A DNA stretch of 51,634 nt from Alphaproteobacteria bacterium HGW-Alphaproteobacteria-1. Lineage in GTDB: Bacteria; Pseudomonadota; Alphaproteobacteria; Rhodobacterales; Rhodobacteraceae. A program made the translations under genes and the position numbers. The first letter of the stretch is position 1; every line of letters starts with the position of its first letter. The stretch is from contig PHEQ01000020.1 in assembly GCA_002842985.1 (NCBI GenBank), positions 1 through 51,634 on the forward strand, read 5' to 3'. The notes below the pieces were generated by a model that saw only the letters and a list, made by a program, of their open reading frames with translations, searched no databases and was not told the DNA's origin. Below are positions 10,303 through 17,767 of this stretch, one piece after another.

Positions 10303-10713
10303 ATGGACTGGGTCAAGATCATTCACATTCTTTGCGTCATGGGCTGGATGACGTCGATTTTCGCCGTGCCGCGCGCGCTCATCTACTGGCATCGCGAATG
10401 GGACCGGCTGGGCGAGTTCGGCCCGCTGGGAGATCTGACGATCCGGCTGTATCGCTTCTCGCTGGGGCTGGGTGTGATCGCCATCGGCACGGGGCTGGTG
10501 CTGGCGCATTGGCTTGGCTGGCCGGGTTGGACGCATCTCAAGATCGCGCTCGTGTGCGCGCTGGCGCTGCATTACGGCTGGACCGGGCGGCTGGTGCTGC
10601 GCGCGCGGCGCGGCGTTTTTGACGAGAGCGACCGATACCTGCGGATCTTCAACGAAATCAGCGTTCTGGGAGCGATTGCCGTGCTCTGGACCGTGGTCGT
10701 GCGGCCGTTCTGA
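10303..10713 (+). CDS. HemJ/CopD-like four-helix membrane protein
   Basis: 136-aa integral membrane protein starting MDWVKIIHILCVMGWMTSIF. The pattern W-x-K-x-x-H-I near the N-terminus, PRALIYWHR after helix 1 and a later H in LKIALVCALALHYG resemble the HemJ (protoporphyrinogen IX oxidase, UPF0093) and CopD superfamily, where histidines bind heme or copper. Alignment would be needed to tell a real HemJ from a paralogue; the usual HemJ is about this length, so both remain possible. It diverges from glcD and is followed after 3 bases by a DUF599-type gene. Confidence 0.6.
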   Translation: MDWVKIIHILCVMGWMTSIFAVPRALIYWHREWDRLGEFGPLGDLTIRLYRFSLGLGVIAIGTGLVLAHWLGWPGWTHLKIALVCALALHYGWTGRLVLRARRGVFDESDRYLRIFNEISVLGAIAVLWTVVVRPF

Positions 10714-10716
10714 GCG

Positions 10717-11418
10717 ATGGAGAGGCTGACACAGGCGCTCGGGCATTTCAGCACGCTCGATCTATGGGCGGTGGCGGCGCTGATCGCCGGATGGGCGGCT
10801 GTCACGCTTCTGATCGAGCACGCGCCCGCGCGGTTTCCCTCCACTTCCAACCTGATGGCGCAGTATCGCCGCGAATGGATGGTGCAATTCGTGGCCCGGG
10901 ACCCGCGCATCTTCGATTCGCAGGTGATCGGGCAGTTGCGGCAAGGCACGTCGTTCTTCGCCTCGGCCACGCTGATTGCCATTGGCGGCGCGCTGGCGCT
11001 TCTGGGCGATGTGGAGCGGCTGATCGGGCTCGCAGACGATCTGACCTCTGGCACCGATCCAGTGATCGTCTGGGAGGTCAAGATCCTGACCATCATCATC
11101 TTTCTGACCAATGCCTTCCTGAAATTCGTCTGGGCCAATCGCCTTTTCGGCTATTGCGCCGTGGTCATGGGGGCAGTGCCGAACAACCCCGAAGACCCCG
11201 CCGCATTGCCGCGCGCTCACAAGGCCGGCGCGATCAACATCACCGCCGCGCGCGGCTTCAACCGGGGTTTGCGCGCGCTCTATTTCGCGCTGGCGGCTGC
11301 GGCCTGGCTTCTGGGGCCACAGGTGCTGCTTCTTGCGGTGGCGGTCACGCTTGCGGTGCTGCTGCGGCGCGAATTCGCCTCCGAATCGCGCGCCGTGCTG
11401 ATGCGCGCGGATAAGTGA
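10717..11418 (+). CDS. DUF599-family membrane protein
   Basis: 233 aa with several predicted membrane helices (about residues 15-35, 80-100, 120-145, 185-225). The block MAQYRREWMVQFVARDPRIFDSQVIGQLRQG followed by a TSFFAS helix and a later PNNPEDPAALPRAHKAG loop is characteristic of DUF599, a family of unknown function. It begins 3 bases after the HemJ/CopD-like gene, so the two are likely co-translated. No catalytic residues are obvious. Confidence 0.75.
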   Translation: MERLTQALGHFSTLDLWAVAALIAGWAAVTLLIEHAPARFPSTSNLMAQYRREWMVQFVARDPRIFDSQVIGQLRQGTSFFASATLIAIGGALALLGDVERLIGLADDLTSGTDPVIVWEVKILTIIIFLTNAFLKFVWANRLFGYCAVVMGAVPNNPEDPAALPRAHKAGAINITAARGFNRGLRALYFALAAAAWLLGPQVLLLAVAVTLAVLLRREFASESRAVLMRADK

Positions 11419-11453
11419 CTGCGCGACGCGCCGGGTTGCGCTATCGTCGCGCC

Positions 11454-11807
11454 ATGAGACATTTGCTAGCCCTTTGTGCCTTCCTTGCCGCCGCGCCCGC
11501 GAGTGCGGCAGAGCCGGAAATTGTCGATGCCGTCGCGACACGAACCGATGCGGCCTATCGCGTGGACGTGACGATCGCGCATCCAGATACCGGGTGGGAT
11601 CACTACGCAGATGGCTGGGAGGTGCTCGATGCCAAGGGCACGCGCCTTGGCTATCGCCTGCTCGGTCATCCGCATGTCAACGAGCAGCCCTTCACCCGGT
11701 CGCTCAACCTCGATCTGCCCGAGGGCACACGAGAGGTCTTCATCCGCGCGCATTGCCCGGTGGATGGCTGGGGAAAAGAGACGTTTCGCGTCGTGATCGC
11801 CCCGTAA
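11454..11807 (+). CDS. Small secreted protein of unknown function
   Basis: 117 aa beginning MRHLLALCAFLAAAPASAAE, a clear Sec signal peptide with an AxA cleavage site. The mature part is a compact beta-rich segment (AYRVDVTIAHPDTGWDHYAD, then EVLDAKGTRLGYRLLGHPHVNEQ) ending VFIRAHCPVDGWGKETFRV, which looks like a small immunoglobulin-like fold. The frame extends to a GTG at 11415, but the signal peptide fixes the start at 11454. It is third in a plus-strand run and its stop is only 6 bases from the convergent permease stop, with no terminator visible. Confidence 0.7.
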   Translation: MRHLLALCAFLAAAPASAAEPEIVDAVATRTDAAYRVDVTIAHPDTGWDHYADGWEVLDAKGTRLGYRLLGHPHVNEQPFTRSLNLDLPEGTREVFIRAHCPVDGWGKETFRVVIAP

Positions 11808-11813
11808 CGCGGA

Positions 11814-12740
11814 TCACACCCCCTGCCCTGCCGCCACGCCCCGGCGTCGCGGCCCGAAAAGCGCCGCAAGCGCAAGGATCCCGCCCGACACGGTGGCGAT
11901 CATGCCCGCCGCGCTGACCGCGCTCTCATAGCCGAGCCAGAGCGGGCCATAGCCCGCCAGCACATAGCCAAGCACCGCCGAGAGCGTGGCAAATCCGAGG
12001 CTCCACGCCACCTGCCCGCCCATCCGGTCGGTCATCAGCCGCGCGGCGGCGGGCGGGCAGATGAACATGGCGATGACGATGATCGAGCCGACCGCGTCAA
12101 AAGCCGCCACCGCCGCCATCGCCGCCACCGCCACAAGCGCCAGCGACAGCGCGCGCACCGGCAGGCCGAGGGTTCGGGCAAAGCCCTCGTCGAAGGTGGC
12201 GATCACCAGCGCGCGCCAGAGGACACCCGTAAAGAGCGCCACGGCAAACGTGACCACCGCCATGCGCATCAGTTCGGGCGGCAGGCCGCTGAGCGCCTGA
12301 GGATCGAAAAGCGCGCCCCAGCCATACCCGTCAAGCCAGATCAGGCTTTCGAGATTGCCGTAAAGCGCGTGCTGCACGTCAAGATGCACGCCCGAGGCGC
12401 TGCTTTGTTCCAGCAGCAAAACGCCGCCCGCGAACATGGCGGTAAAGACAACGCCCATGGCCGCCCCCGGCTCGATCCGCCCCAACCGCCGGATCACCTC
12501 GATCAACGCCACCGACACAAGCGCCGCGCCGCCCGCGCCCAGCATCATCGGCACCGCCGCCACCCGGCCCGACAGCAGGAAGGCCACGACGATCCCCGGC
12601 AGGACCACATGGCTGATGGCGTCGCCGATCAGTGCCTGCCGCCGCAGCAAAAGAAAATTGCCCGGCAGCGCACAGGCGATGGCCGCAAGCACGCCGATCA
12701 CCAGCGGCGCGAGCGAGAGCATGACGAACTCCGCCCCCAT
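11814..12740 (-). CDS. sitD: Manganese/iron ABC transporter permease (SitD/TroD-like)
   Basis: 308-aa polytopic inner-membrane protein of the ABC-3 family (ZnuB/TroC/TroD). Visible family blocks: LLRRQALIGDAISHVVLPGI near the N-terminus and AFDAVGSIIVIAMFICPPAAARLMTDR near the C-terminus. Last gene of a sitABCD-ordered operon. Two permeases and the binding-protein type argue for Mn (or Fe) rather than Zn. Start ATG 12740 shares its A with the upstream stop (TGATG); the in-frame GTG at 12743 is less likely. Confidence 0.85.
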   Translation of the reverse strand: MGAEFVMLSLAPLVIGVLAAIACALPGNFLLLRRQALIGDAISHVVLPGIVVAFLLSGRVAAVPMMLGAGGAALVSVALIEVIRRLGRIEPGAAMGVVFTAMFAGGVLLLEQSSASGVHLDVQHALYGNLESLIWLDGYGWGALFDPQALSGLPPELMRMAVVTFAVALFTGVLWRALVIATFDEGFARTLGLPVRALSLALVAVAAMAAVAAFDAVGSIIVIAMFICPPAAARLMTDRMGGQVAWSLGFATLSAVLGYVLAGYGPLWLGYESAVSAAGMIATVSGGILALAALFGPRRRGVAAGQGV

Positions 12741-13939
12741 CACAGCGCCCCCTCAGGCCCCAGATGCCGGTCGAGCGCGGCAAGTTGATCGGGGGTCAGC
12801 ACCTCGGACAAGGGGCTCAGCCCGTCATGGCGCGCGGCGGCTGCCTCGAATTCGGGCAGGCTGCGCAGCATGTGCCAGCGCCGCTCGTCAAGGCGCGCGC
12901 GCGCAGCCCGCGCACGGCCCTCATCCGTTGCCACCCCGTCGGCGCGCACAAGTCCCCGGCGGCGCATCAGGCGCAGCGTCAGCGGCTCATAGACCGGATG
13001 GCCGCTGGCCAGCGCCAGAAGTCCTTGCCGCAGATGCACCCGGCGCTGAAACCGCCAGTGGCGCAGTCCCGCCGCCAGCACGCCGCGTGCGGGCGCAAAG
13101 AGCAGCGACAGGATGAAGAGCGCGAAACTTGCCAGCACAATGAGCGGCCCCGTGGGCAGGTCCGGGGCCGTGGCCGAGATGGCCGCGCCAAGATAGCCCG
13201 AAAGCCCGCCGAATGTGCCCGCCAGAAGCACGATCACCCCGACCCGCTCGGACCAGAGCCGCGCCGCCACCGGCGGGATGATCAGCAGCGCCACGATCAG
13301 CACGACGCCCACCACCTTGAGCCCCACCACGGTGACGGCAAGCGCGAGCCCCATCATCGCCAGATCGACCGCGCGCAGGTTGATCCCCTGCCCCGCCGCA
13401 TGTTCGGGATCGAAGGCCACGGCCACCATCGGGCGGCGCAGCACCACCACCAGCGCCAGCACCGCCGCGCCACCCGCCGCAATGCTCAGCGCTTCGGCGC
13501 GCAGCATCCCGGCGGTGGCCCCCAGAAGGAAGGTTTCAAGCCCTGCCTGACGCCCGCTCTCAAGCACCTGCACCACGGTCAGAAGCACCACGCCTGCGCC
13601 GAAAAACACCGACAGAACCGCGCCGATGGCCGCGTCCTCATGCAGCCGCGTGCGCGCCGAGAGCCAGGACACGCAGACCAGCCCCAACCCCGCCGAGAGC
13701 GCCGCACCCAGCATCAGCCCCGGCAGAAAGCGCCCATCGCCGCCAAGCGCCACCATCACCAGAAACCCCGCCACCACGCCGGGCAAGGTGGCGTGGCCGA
13801 TGGCGTCGCTCACCAGCGCGCGGCGCGCGAGGTATAGAAACACCCCCGTCGCCCCCGCCGCGATCCCGAGCATGGCCGCGCCAAGCGTGACCAGCGTGGC
13901 ATTGTAGCCCAGCCCGAGACCAAGCGCCTGCCAGAGCAT
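12740..13939 (-). CDS. sitC: Manganese/iron ABC permease fused to a DtxR-like domain (SitC-like)
   Basis: 399 aa, about 100 longer than a plain ABC-3 permease. Residues 1-290 are the permease (LARRALVSDAIGHATLPGVV; VVGVVLIVALLIIPPVAARLW). From about residue 295 the chain becomes soluble and basic: VHLRQGLLALASGHPVYEPLTLRLMRRRGLV, then TDEGRARAARARLDERRW. This looks like the winged-helix and following helix of DtxR/MntR metalloregulators, though metal ligands are not obvious. Such fusions are known for this permease family. It may report metal status to the transporter, or be a relic (inference). Confidence 0.82.
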   Translation of the reverse strand: MLWQALGLGLGYNATLVTLGAAMLGIAAGATGVFLYLARRALVSDAIGHATLPGVVAGFLVMVALGGDGRFLPGLMLGAALSAGLGLVCVSWLSARTRLHEDAAIGAVLSVFFGAGVVLLTVVQVLESGRQAGLETFLLGATAGMLRAEALSIAAGGAAVLALVVVLRRPMVAVAFDPEHAAGQGINLRAVDLAMMGLALAVTVVGLKVVGVVLIVALLIIPPVAARLWSERVGVIVLLAGTFGGLSGYLGAAISATAPDLPTGPLIVLASFALFILSLLFAPARGVLAAGLRHWRFQRRVHLRQGLLALASGHPVYEPLTLRLMRRRGLVRADGVATDEGRARAARARLDERRWHMLRSLPEFEAAAARHDGLSPLSEVLTPDQLAALDRHLGPEGAL

Positions 13940-13942
13940 TGC

Positions 13943-14716
13943 CTAGACCGCCTGTTGGGCGGACCCCAGCCGTCCGCCATAGGCCGCGCGCAGGTTGGCC
14001 TCGGTCATCACCTCGGCCACCGGCCCCTCGGCGATGGCCGAGATGTTGAGAAGAAAGGCGCGGTCGAAATAGGCGGGCACGGTGGCAAGGTCGTGATGCA
14101 CGGCAACGACGGTCTTGCCCTCGTCGCGCAAGCCCTTGAGCACGCCGATGATGGCGCGTTCGGTGGCGGCGTCGACCCCAGCGAACGGCTCGTCCAGAAG
14201 GTAGAGATCGGCACCTTGCGCCAACGCGCGGGCAAGAAACACGCGCTGTTGCTGGCCGCCGGACAGCTGGCCGATCTGGCGGGTGGCAAAGCCCTCCATG
14301 CCGACGCGCGCGAGGCTTTCCAACGCGCGGGCGCGGTGACGGGGGCGGATACGGCCCAGAAGGCCCAGATCGCGGTAGAGCCCCATCATCACCACGTCGA
14401 TCACACGCGCCGGAAAGTCCCAGTCCACGCTGGCGCGTTGCGGCACATAGGCGATGCGTGCGCGCACCCGGTCAAGCGGCGCGCCAAAGGCGGTGACCTG
14501 CCCGGAAAGCGGGCGCAGGATACCGAGCGCGGCCTTGAGCAAGGTCGATTTCCCGGCACCGTTGGGACCGACAATGGCGGTCATCTGGCCCGCGCGAAAA
14601 CTGACATCGACGGAGAAGACCGCCGGTTTCTCGGCATAGGAAACCGTCAGGCCGCGAATGGCCAGAGGGTTCTGATCAATCAGTTTTTCGCGCACCAGCT
14701 CGAGCGCCATGGTCAT
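13943..14716 (-). CDS. sitB: Manganese/iron ABC transporter ATPase (SitB-like)
   Basis: 257-aa ABC ATPase. Walker A GPNGAGKSTLL (about residues 51-61), the ABC signature LSGGQQQRVFLARALAQ, Walker B LYLLDEPFAGVD and the H-loop VVAVHHDLATV are all present. ATG 14716 overlaps the upstream stop by four bases (ATGA); a second ATG two codons later is also possible. It supplies the motor for the two permeases downstream. Confidence 0.9.
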   Translation of the reverse strand: MTMALELVREKLIDQNPLAIRGLTVSYAEKPAVFSVDVSFRAGQMTAIVGPNGAGKSTLLKAALGILRPLSGQVTAFGAPLDRVRARIAYVPQRASVDWDFPARVIDVVMMGLYRDLGLLGRIRPRHRARALESLARVGMEGFATRQIGQLSGGQQQRVFLARALAQGADLYLLDEPFAGVDAATERAIIGVLKGLRDEGKTVVAVHHDLATVPAYFDRAFLLNISAIAEGPVAEVMTEANLRAAYGGRLGSAQQAV

Positions 14717-15732
14717 TCCCCTGCCGCCAGCTTGCCGTTGAGGCCGCGCGCGGGCACCTGCCCGCCAAGGGCACGGGCAATGGTGGTTACATTATGGTCT
14801 ATCATGCCGATATAGCTGCCTTCGTAGGTGCCGGGAAGGCCCATCGCGTCCGAGAACAACTCTCCCCCGATGCGCACCTCGTGGCCGCGCGCCGCTGCCC
14901 CCTCCATGAGCGCGCGGATATTGCGCTCGGACACCGTGCTTTCGATGAAAACCGCACTTATGCCGCGCGCGACCAGCATCTCGACCAGCTCACCGATGCG
15001 CGCGAGGCCCGCCTCGGATTCGGTCGAAATGCCCTGAATTCCCTCGACCTCGAACCCGTAGGCGCGGCCGAAATAGCCAAAGGCATCATGAGCGGTCACC
15101 AACACGCGGGCCTTGGTCGGGACGGTGGCGAGGGTGTCGCGCGCATAGCTGCCGAGCCGGTCAAGATCGTCACGTAAAGCACGGGCGTTGCTGGCGAAAT
15201 CCCGCGCGGCATCGGGCCGCGCCTCGGACAGCGCCACCGCGATGCCATCGGCCACATGCCGCCAGAGATCGGGCACCATCCAGACATGCGGATCGAATCG
15301 CCCCTCGTAATCGGGATGGGCGATGCGCAGACCGAGGGGCACGGCCTCGCCCACGGCAACGACCGGCTGGCGCGCGCCGAGACGGGCAAGGAAATCCTCC
15401 ATCTGTGCCTCAAGATAGAGACCGTGCCAGAGCACCAGATCGGCCCGGGTAAGTGCTGCGATGTCGCTGCGGGTCTGGCGAAAGGAATGCGGGTCGATCC
15501 CCGGCCCCATCAGCGCGCGCACGGCGACCGCCTCGCCACCGATCACGCGGGCGGTATCGGCGATCATGCCGGTGGTGGCGACAACGTCGAGCGGCGCGGT
15601 GGCTGCGCGCGCGGCCCCGACCCCCGCGAATGCGGCTGCAAGGGCAAGCAGGTGGCGGCGGCTTAGGTGCCCGAGAGGCACGCCGGTTTCGCGTCGGAAT
15701 CGCATCGGGATCCTGTCGGTGCTGTGTGACAT
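14713..15732 (-). CDS. sitA: Manganese/iron ABC periplasmic binding protein (SitA/TroA-like)
   Basis: Captures the metal in the periplasm. From ATG 15732 the product is 339 aa with a twin-arginine-like leader (LSRRHLLALAAAFAGVGAARA), unusual but not unique for this class. Cluster A-I ligands are visible: His in PGIDPHSF, His in RFDPHVWM, Glu in AVFIESTV and Asp in GELFSDAMG, the His-His-Glu-Asp set of Mn-type TroA proteins. There is no His-rich loop as in ZnuA. The frame runs further upstream to 16092, but that part crosses the operators and the divergent promoter. ATG 15705 is the alternative start. Confidence 0.85.
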   Translation of the reverse strand: MSHSTDRIPMRFRRETGVPLGHLSRRHLLALAAAFAGVGAARAATAPLDVVATTGMIADTARVIGGEAVAVRALMGPGIDPHSFRQTRSDIAALTRADLVLWHGLYLEAQMEDFLARLGARQPVVAVGEAVPLGLRIAHPDYEGRFDPHVWMVPDLWRHVADGIAVALSEARPDAARDFASNARALRDDLDRLGSYARDTLATVPTKARVLVTAHDAFGYFGRAYGFEVEGIQGISTESEAGLARIGELVEMLVARGISAVFIESTVSERNIRALMEGAAARGHEVRIGGELFSDAMGLPGTYEGSYIGMIDHNVTTIARALGGQVPARGLNGKLAAGE

Positions 15733-15742
15733 GGCTGGAATA

Positions 15743-15788
15743 TGCGAGTCGCTCGCAATTTCGTCAAGTAGATTGCGACTTAGTCGCA
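15743..15788. promoter_or_regulatory. Two palindromic operators in the sitA/ABC-transporter divergent promoter
   Basis: TGCGAG-TCG-CTCGCA (15743-15757) and TGCGACT-T-AGTCGCA (15774-15788) are two perfect 15-base dyads sharing TGCGA(G/C)/(G/C)TCGCA arms. Their centres lie 31 bases apart, close to three helical turns, so two dimers would sit on the same face. They lie directly upstream of sitA. Manganese regulators of alphaproteobacteria (Mur, MntR) bind such dyads before sit operons; which protein binds here is inference. Confidence 0.65.
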
Positions 15789-15934
15789 TGTGCAAAGTGT
15801 GATTTTCACCTCTCTGCGGCGGAATGTGATGCATTTCCCGGCACCGACATGAAACCTTGTCTCGACGGCAACGCCACGGCTGGTCTAGGCTCATCACAAA
15901 ACGAGCCTCCGAGGGCCATGGCGGGGAGACAACG

Positions 15935-16894
15935 ATGCTGGGGGTGATCGCACGACGGCTGGCGCTTGGCCTCGTTACCGTGTGGCTTGTTTCGGTGATC
16001 ATCTTTCTGGGCGTCGAGGCCCTGCCCGGCGATGCCTGCACCGCGATCCTTGAACGTGACGCGCATGGCGAGGCGCTAGACGCCTGCCGCAAGGCGCTTG
16101 GCCTCGAGGTGCCCGCGCTCGACCGTTACCTGAGTTGGGCAGCGGGCGTGGTGCAGGGCGATTTCGGCATGTCGGCGAACGGGCAGGAAAGCATCGCGCA
16201 GATGGTGGGCTACCGGGTGCGCAACTCGCTTCTGCTGGCGGCGGGGGCGCTGGCCGTTGGCATCCCGCTGGCGATCACAACGGGCGTGGTGGCGGGGCTG
16301 ACGCGTGACCGCTGGCCGGACCTTCTGTTTTCGACCGGGGCGATCCTGGCCATGACAATCCCGGAATTCGTCGCCGCGACGATCCTGATCCTGATTTTCG
16401 CGATCTGGCTGGGCTGGGTGCCCGCGATCGTGCTGACCCCTGCCGATGCGCCGCCGCTGGAATTCTTTCCCGAGTTCATCCTTGCCTCGACGGTGCTGAC
16501 GATGCTGATGATCGCCCATGTGATGCGGATGATCCGCGCCTCGGTGATCGAGGCGATGGCGAGCGATTATGTGCAGATGGCCACGCTCAAGGGTGTGCCC
16601 TATTGGCGGGTGGTGTTCCGCCATGCGCTGCCCAATGCCCTTTTGCCCGCGATCAACGTGATCGCGCTGACAGTGGCGTGGCTCCTGGGCGGCGTGGTCG
16701 TGGTTGAGGTGGTGTTCAACTATCCCGGTCTCGGGCGGCTTCTGATCGACGCGATCTCGAGCCGCGACCTGCCGGTGGTGCAGGCGATCACGATGATCGT
16801 GGCGGCGACCTATGTGGCCGTGAACCTCGTGGCGGACCTGTTGAGCCTGATGCTCAACCCGCGTCTGCGCAGCCATCAGGCGCGGCGGCGATGA
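15935..16894 (+). CDS. Opp/Dpp/Nik-type ABC transporter permease 1 (DppB-like)
   Basis: 319-aa inner-membrane permease. N-terminal helix MLGVIARRLALGLVTVWLVSVIIF, the conserved LPGDAC segment replacing the family LPGDP, and the EAA coupling loop ASDYVQMATLKGVPYWRVVFRHALPNALLP all match the DppB group. GGGGAGA at about 15923-15929 supports ATG 15935 rather than the longer frame from 15857. It starts a three-gene operon opposite sitA. Substrate (peptide, nickel, metallophore, glycoside) cannot be read from the sequence. Confidence 0.88.
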   Translation: MLGVIARRLALGLVTVWLVSVIIFLGVEALPGDACTAILERDAHGEALDACRKALGLEVPALDRYLSWAAGVVQGDFGMSANGQESIAQMVGYRVRNSLLLAAGALAVGIPLAITTGVVAGLTRDRWPDLLFSTGAILAMTIPEFVAATILILIFAIWLGWVPAIVLTPADAPPLEFFPEFILASTVLTMLMIAHVMRMIRASVIEAMASDYVQMATLKGVPYWRVVFRHALPNALLPAINVIALTVAWLLGGVVVVEVVFNYPGLGRLLIDAISSRDLPVVQAITMIVAATYVAVNLVADLLSLMLNPRLRSHQARRR

Positions 16895-17766
16895 GCGCGC
16901 TGGCCGCCACAAGGCGCAGGCGCGCCGGCACACTCCTGCGCGAGGTCGTGGCGCGGCCCTCGGGGGCGATCGGCGTGACGCTCGTGACGCTTCATGCGGT
17001 GATGGCGATCTTCAGCCCCTGGATCGTTCCCTATGATTACAAGGCGATGGCGGCCACGCTCACGCTGGCCGAGCCGTCGGCGGCGCATTGGCTGGGCACC
17101 GATCATCTGGGGCGCGACGTGCTGACACGCGTGATGCTGGGCGGGCGCGAGGCGCTGGTGATCACCGGCATCGCCACACCGGTAGCAATGCTCTGGGGCG
17201 GGCTTGCGGGTGTGTGGCTGGGCCTGCGCGGCGGCTGGGTCGATGAGGTGGCGATGCGGCTGGTGGATGCGTTCCTGGCCCTGCCCGGCATACTGCCGCT
17301 TCTGGTGTTGATCACGGTGTTCGGCACCGGCGGCGAGGTGCTCTTGCCGACACTGGCGTTTTTCTTCGGTATCCCGGTGATCCGGGTGGCACGGGCGGCG
17401 GCGCATGAGGTGGTGGCGCGCGATTTCGTCTCGGCGGCGCGGGCACGCGGGCACCGCCCCTTTGACATCGTGCGGCGCGAGATCCTGCCCAATGTGACCG
17501 ATACGCTGCTGGTCGAGGGCGCGATGCGCTGGTCCTGGATGCTGCTGGGGTTTTCTGCACTGTCGTTTCTCGGCTTCGGCGTGGCCCCGCCGCGCCCGGA
17601 CTGGGGGCTGATGATCTCGGATGCGCGGGTCTACATGTCGCTGGCACCCTGGGGCGTGATCGCGCCGGTGCTGGCGCTCTCGACGCTGATCATCGGCATC
17701 AACCTGACCGCAGATGCGCTGGCCAAGACGCTTGGCCTCGACCGCAGCCGCAAGGCGGTGATCTGA
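16891..17766 (+). CDS. Opp/Dpp/Nik-type ABC transporter permease 2 (DppC-like)
   Basis: 291-aa inner-membrane partner of the previous gene. It has the DppC signature HWLGTDHLGRDVLTRVMLGGREAL and the EAA loop RDFVSAARARGHRPFDIVRREILPNV, followed by LGFGVAPPRPDWGLMISDA. It overlaps permease 1 by four bases (ATGA), so the two are made together. Confidence 0.88.
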   Translation: MSALAATRRRRAGTLLREVVARPSGAIGVTLVTLHAVMAIFSPWIVPYDYKAMAATLTLAEPSAAHWLGTDHLGRDVLTRVMLGGREALVITGIATPVAMLWGGLAGVWLGLRGGWVDEVAMRLVDAFLALPGILPLLVLITVFGTGGEVLLPTLAFFFGIPVIRVARAAAHEVVARDFVSAARARGHRPFDIVRREILPNVTDTLLVEGAMRWSWMLLGFSALSFLGFGVAPPRPDWGLMISDARVYMSLAPWGVIAPVLALSTLIIGINLTADALAKTLGLDRSRKAVI

Positions 17767-17767
17767 C

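Noticed and set aside
15733..16092. N-terminal extension of the sitA frame by 120 codons
   Set aside because: It covers the palindromic operators and the start of the divergent permease, and a clean signal peptide begins near 15732.
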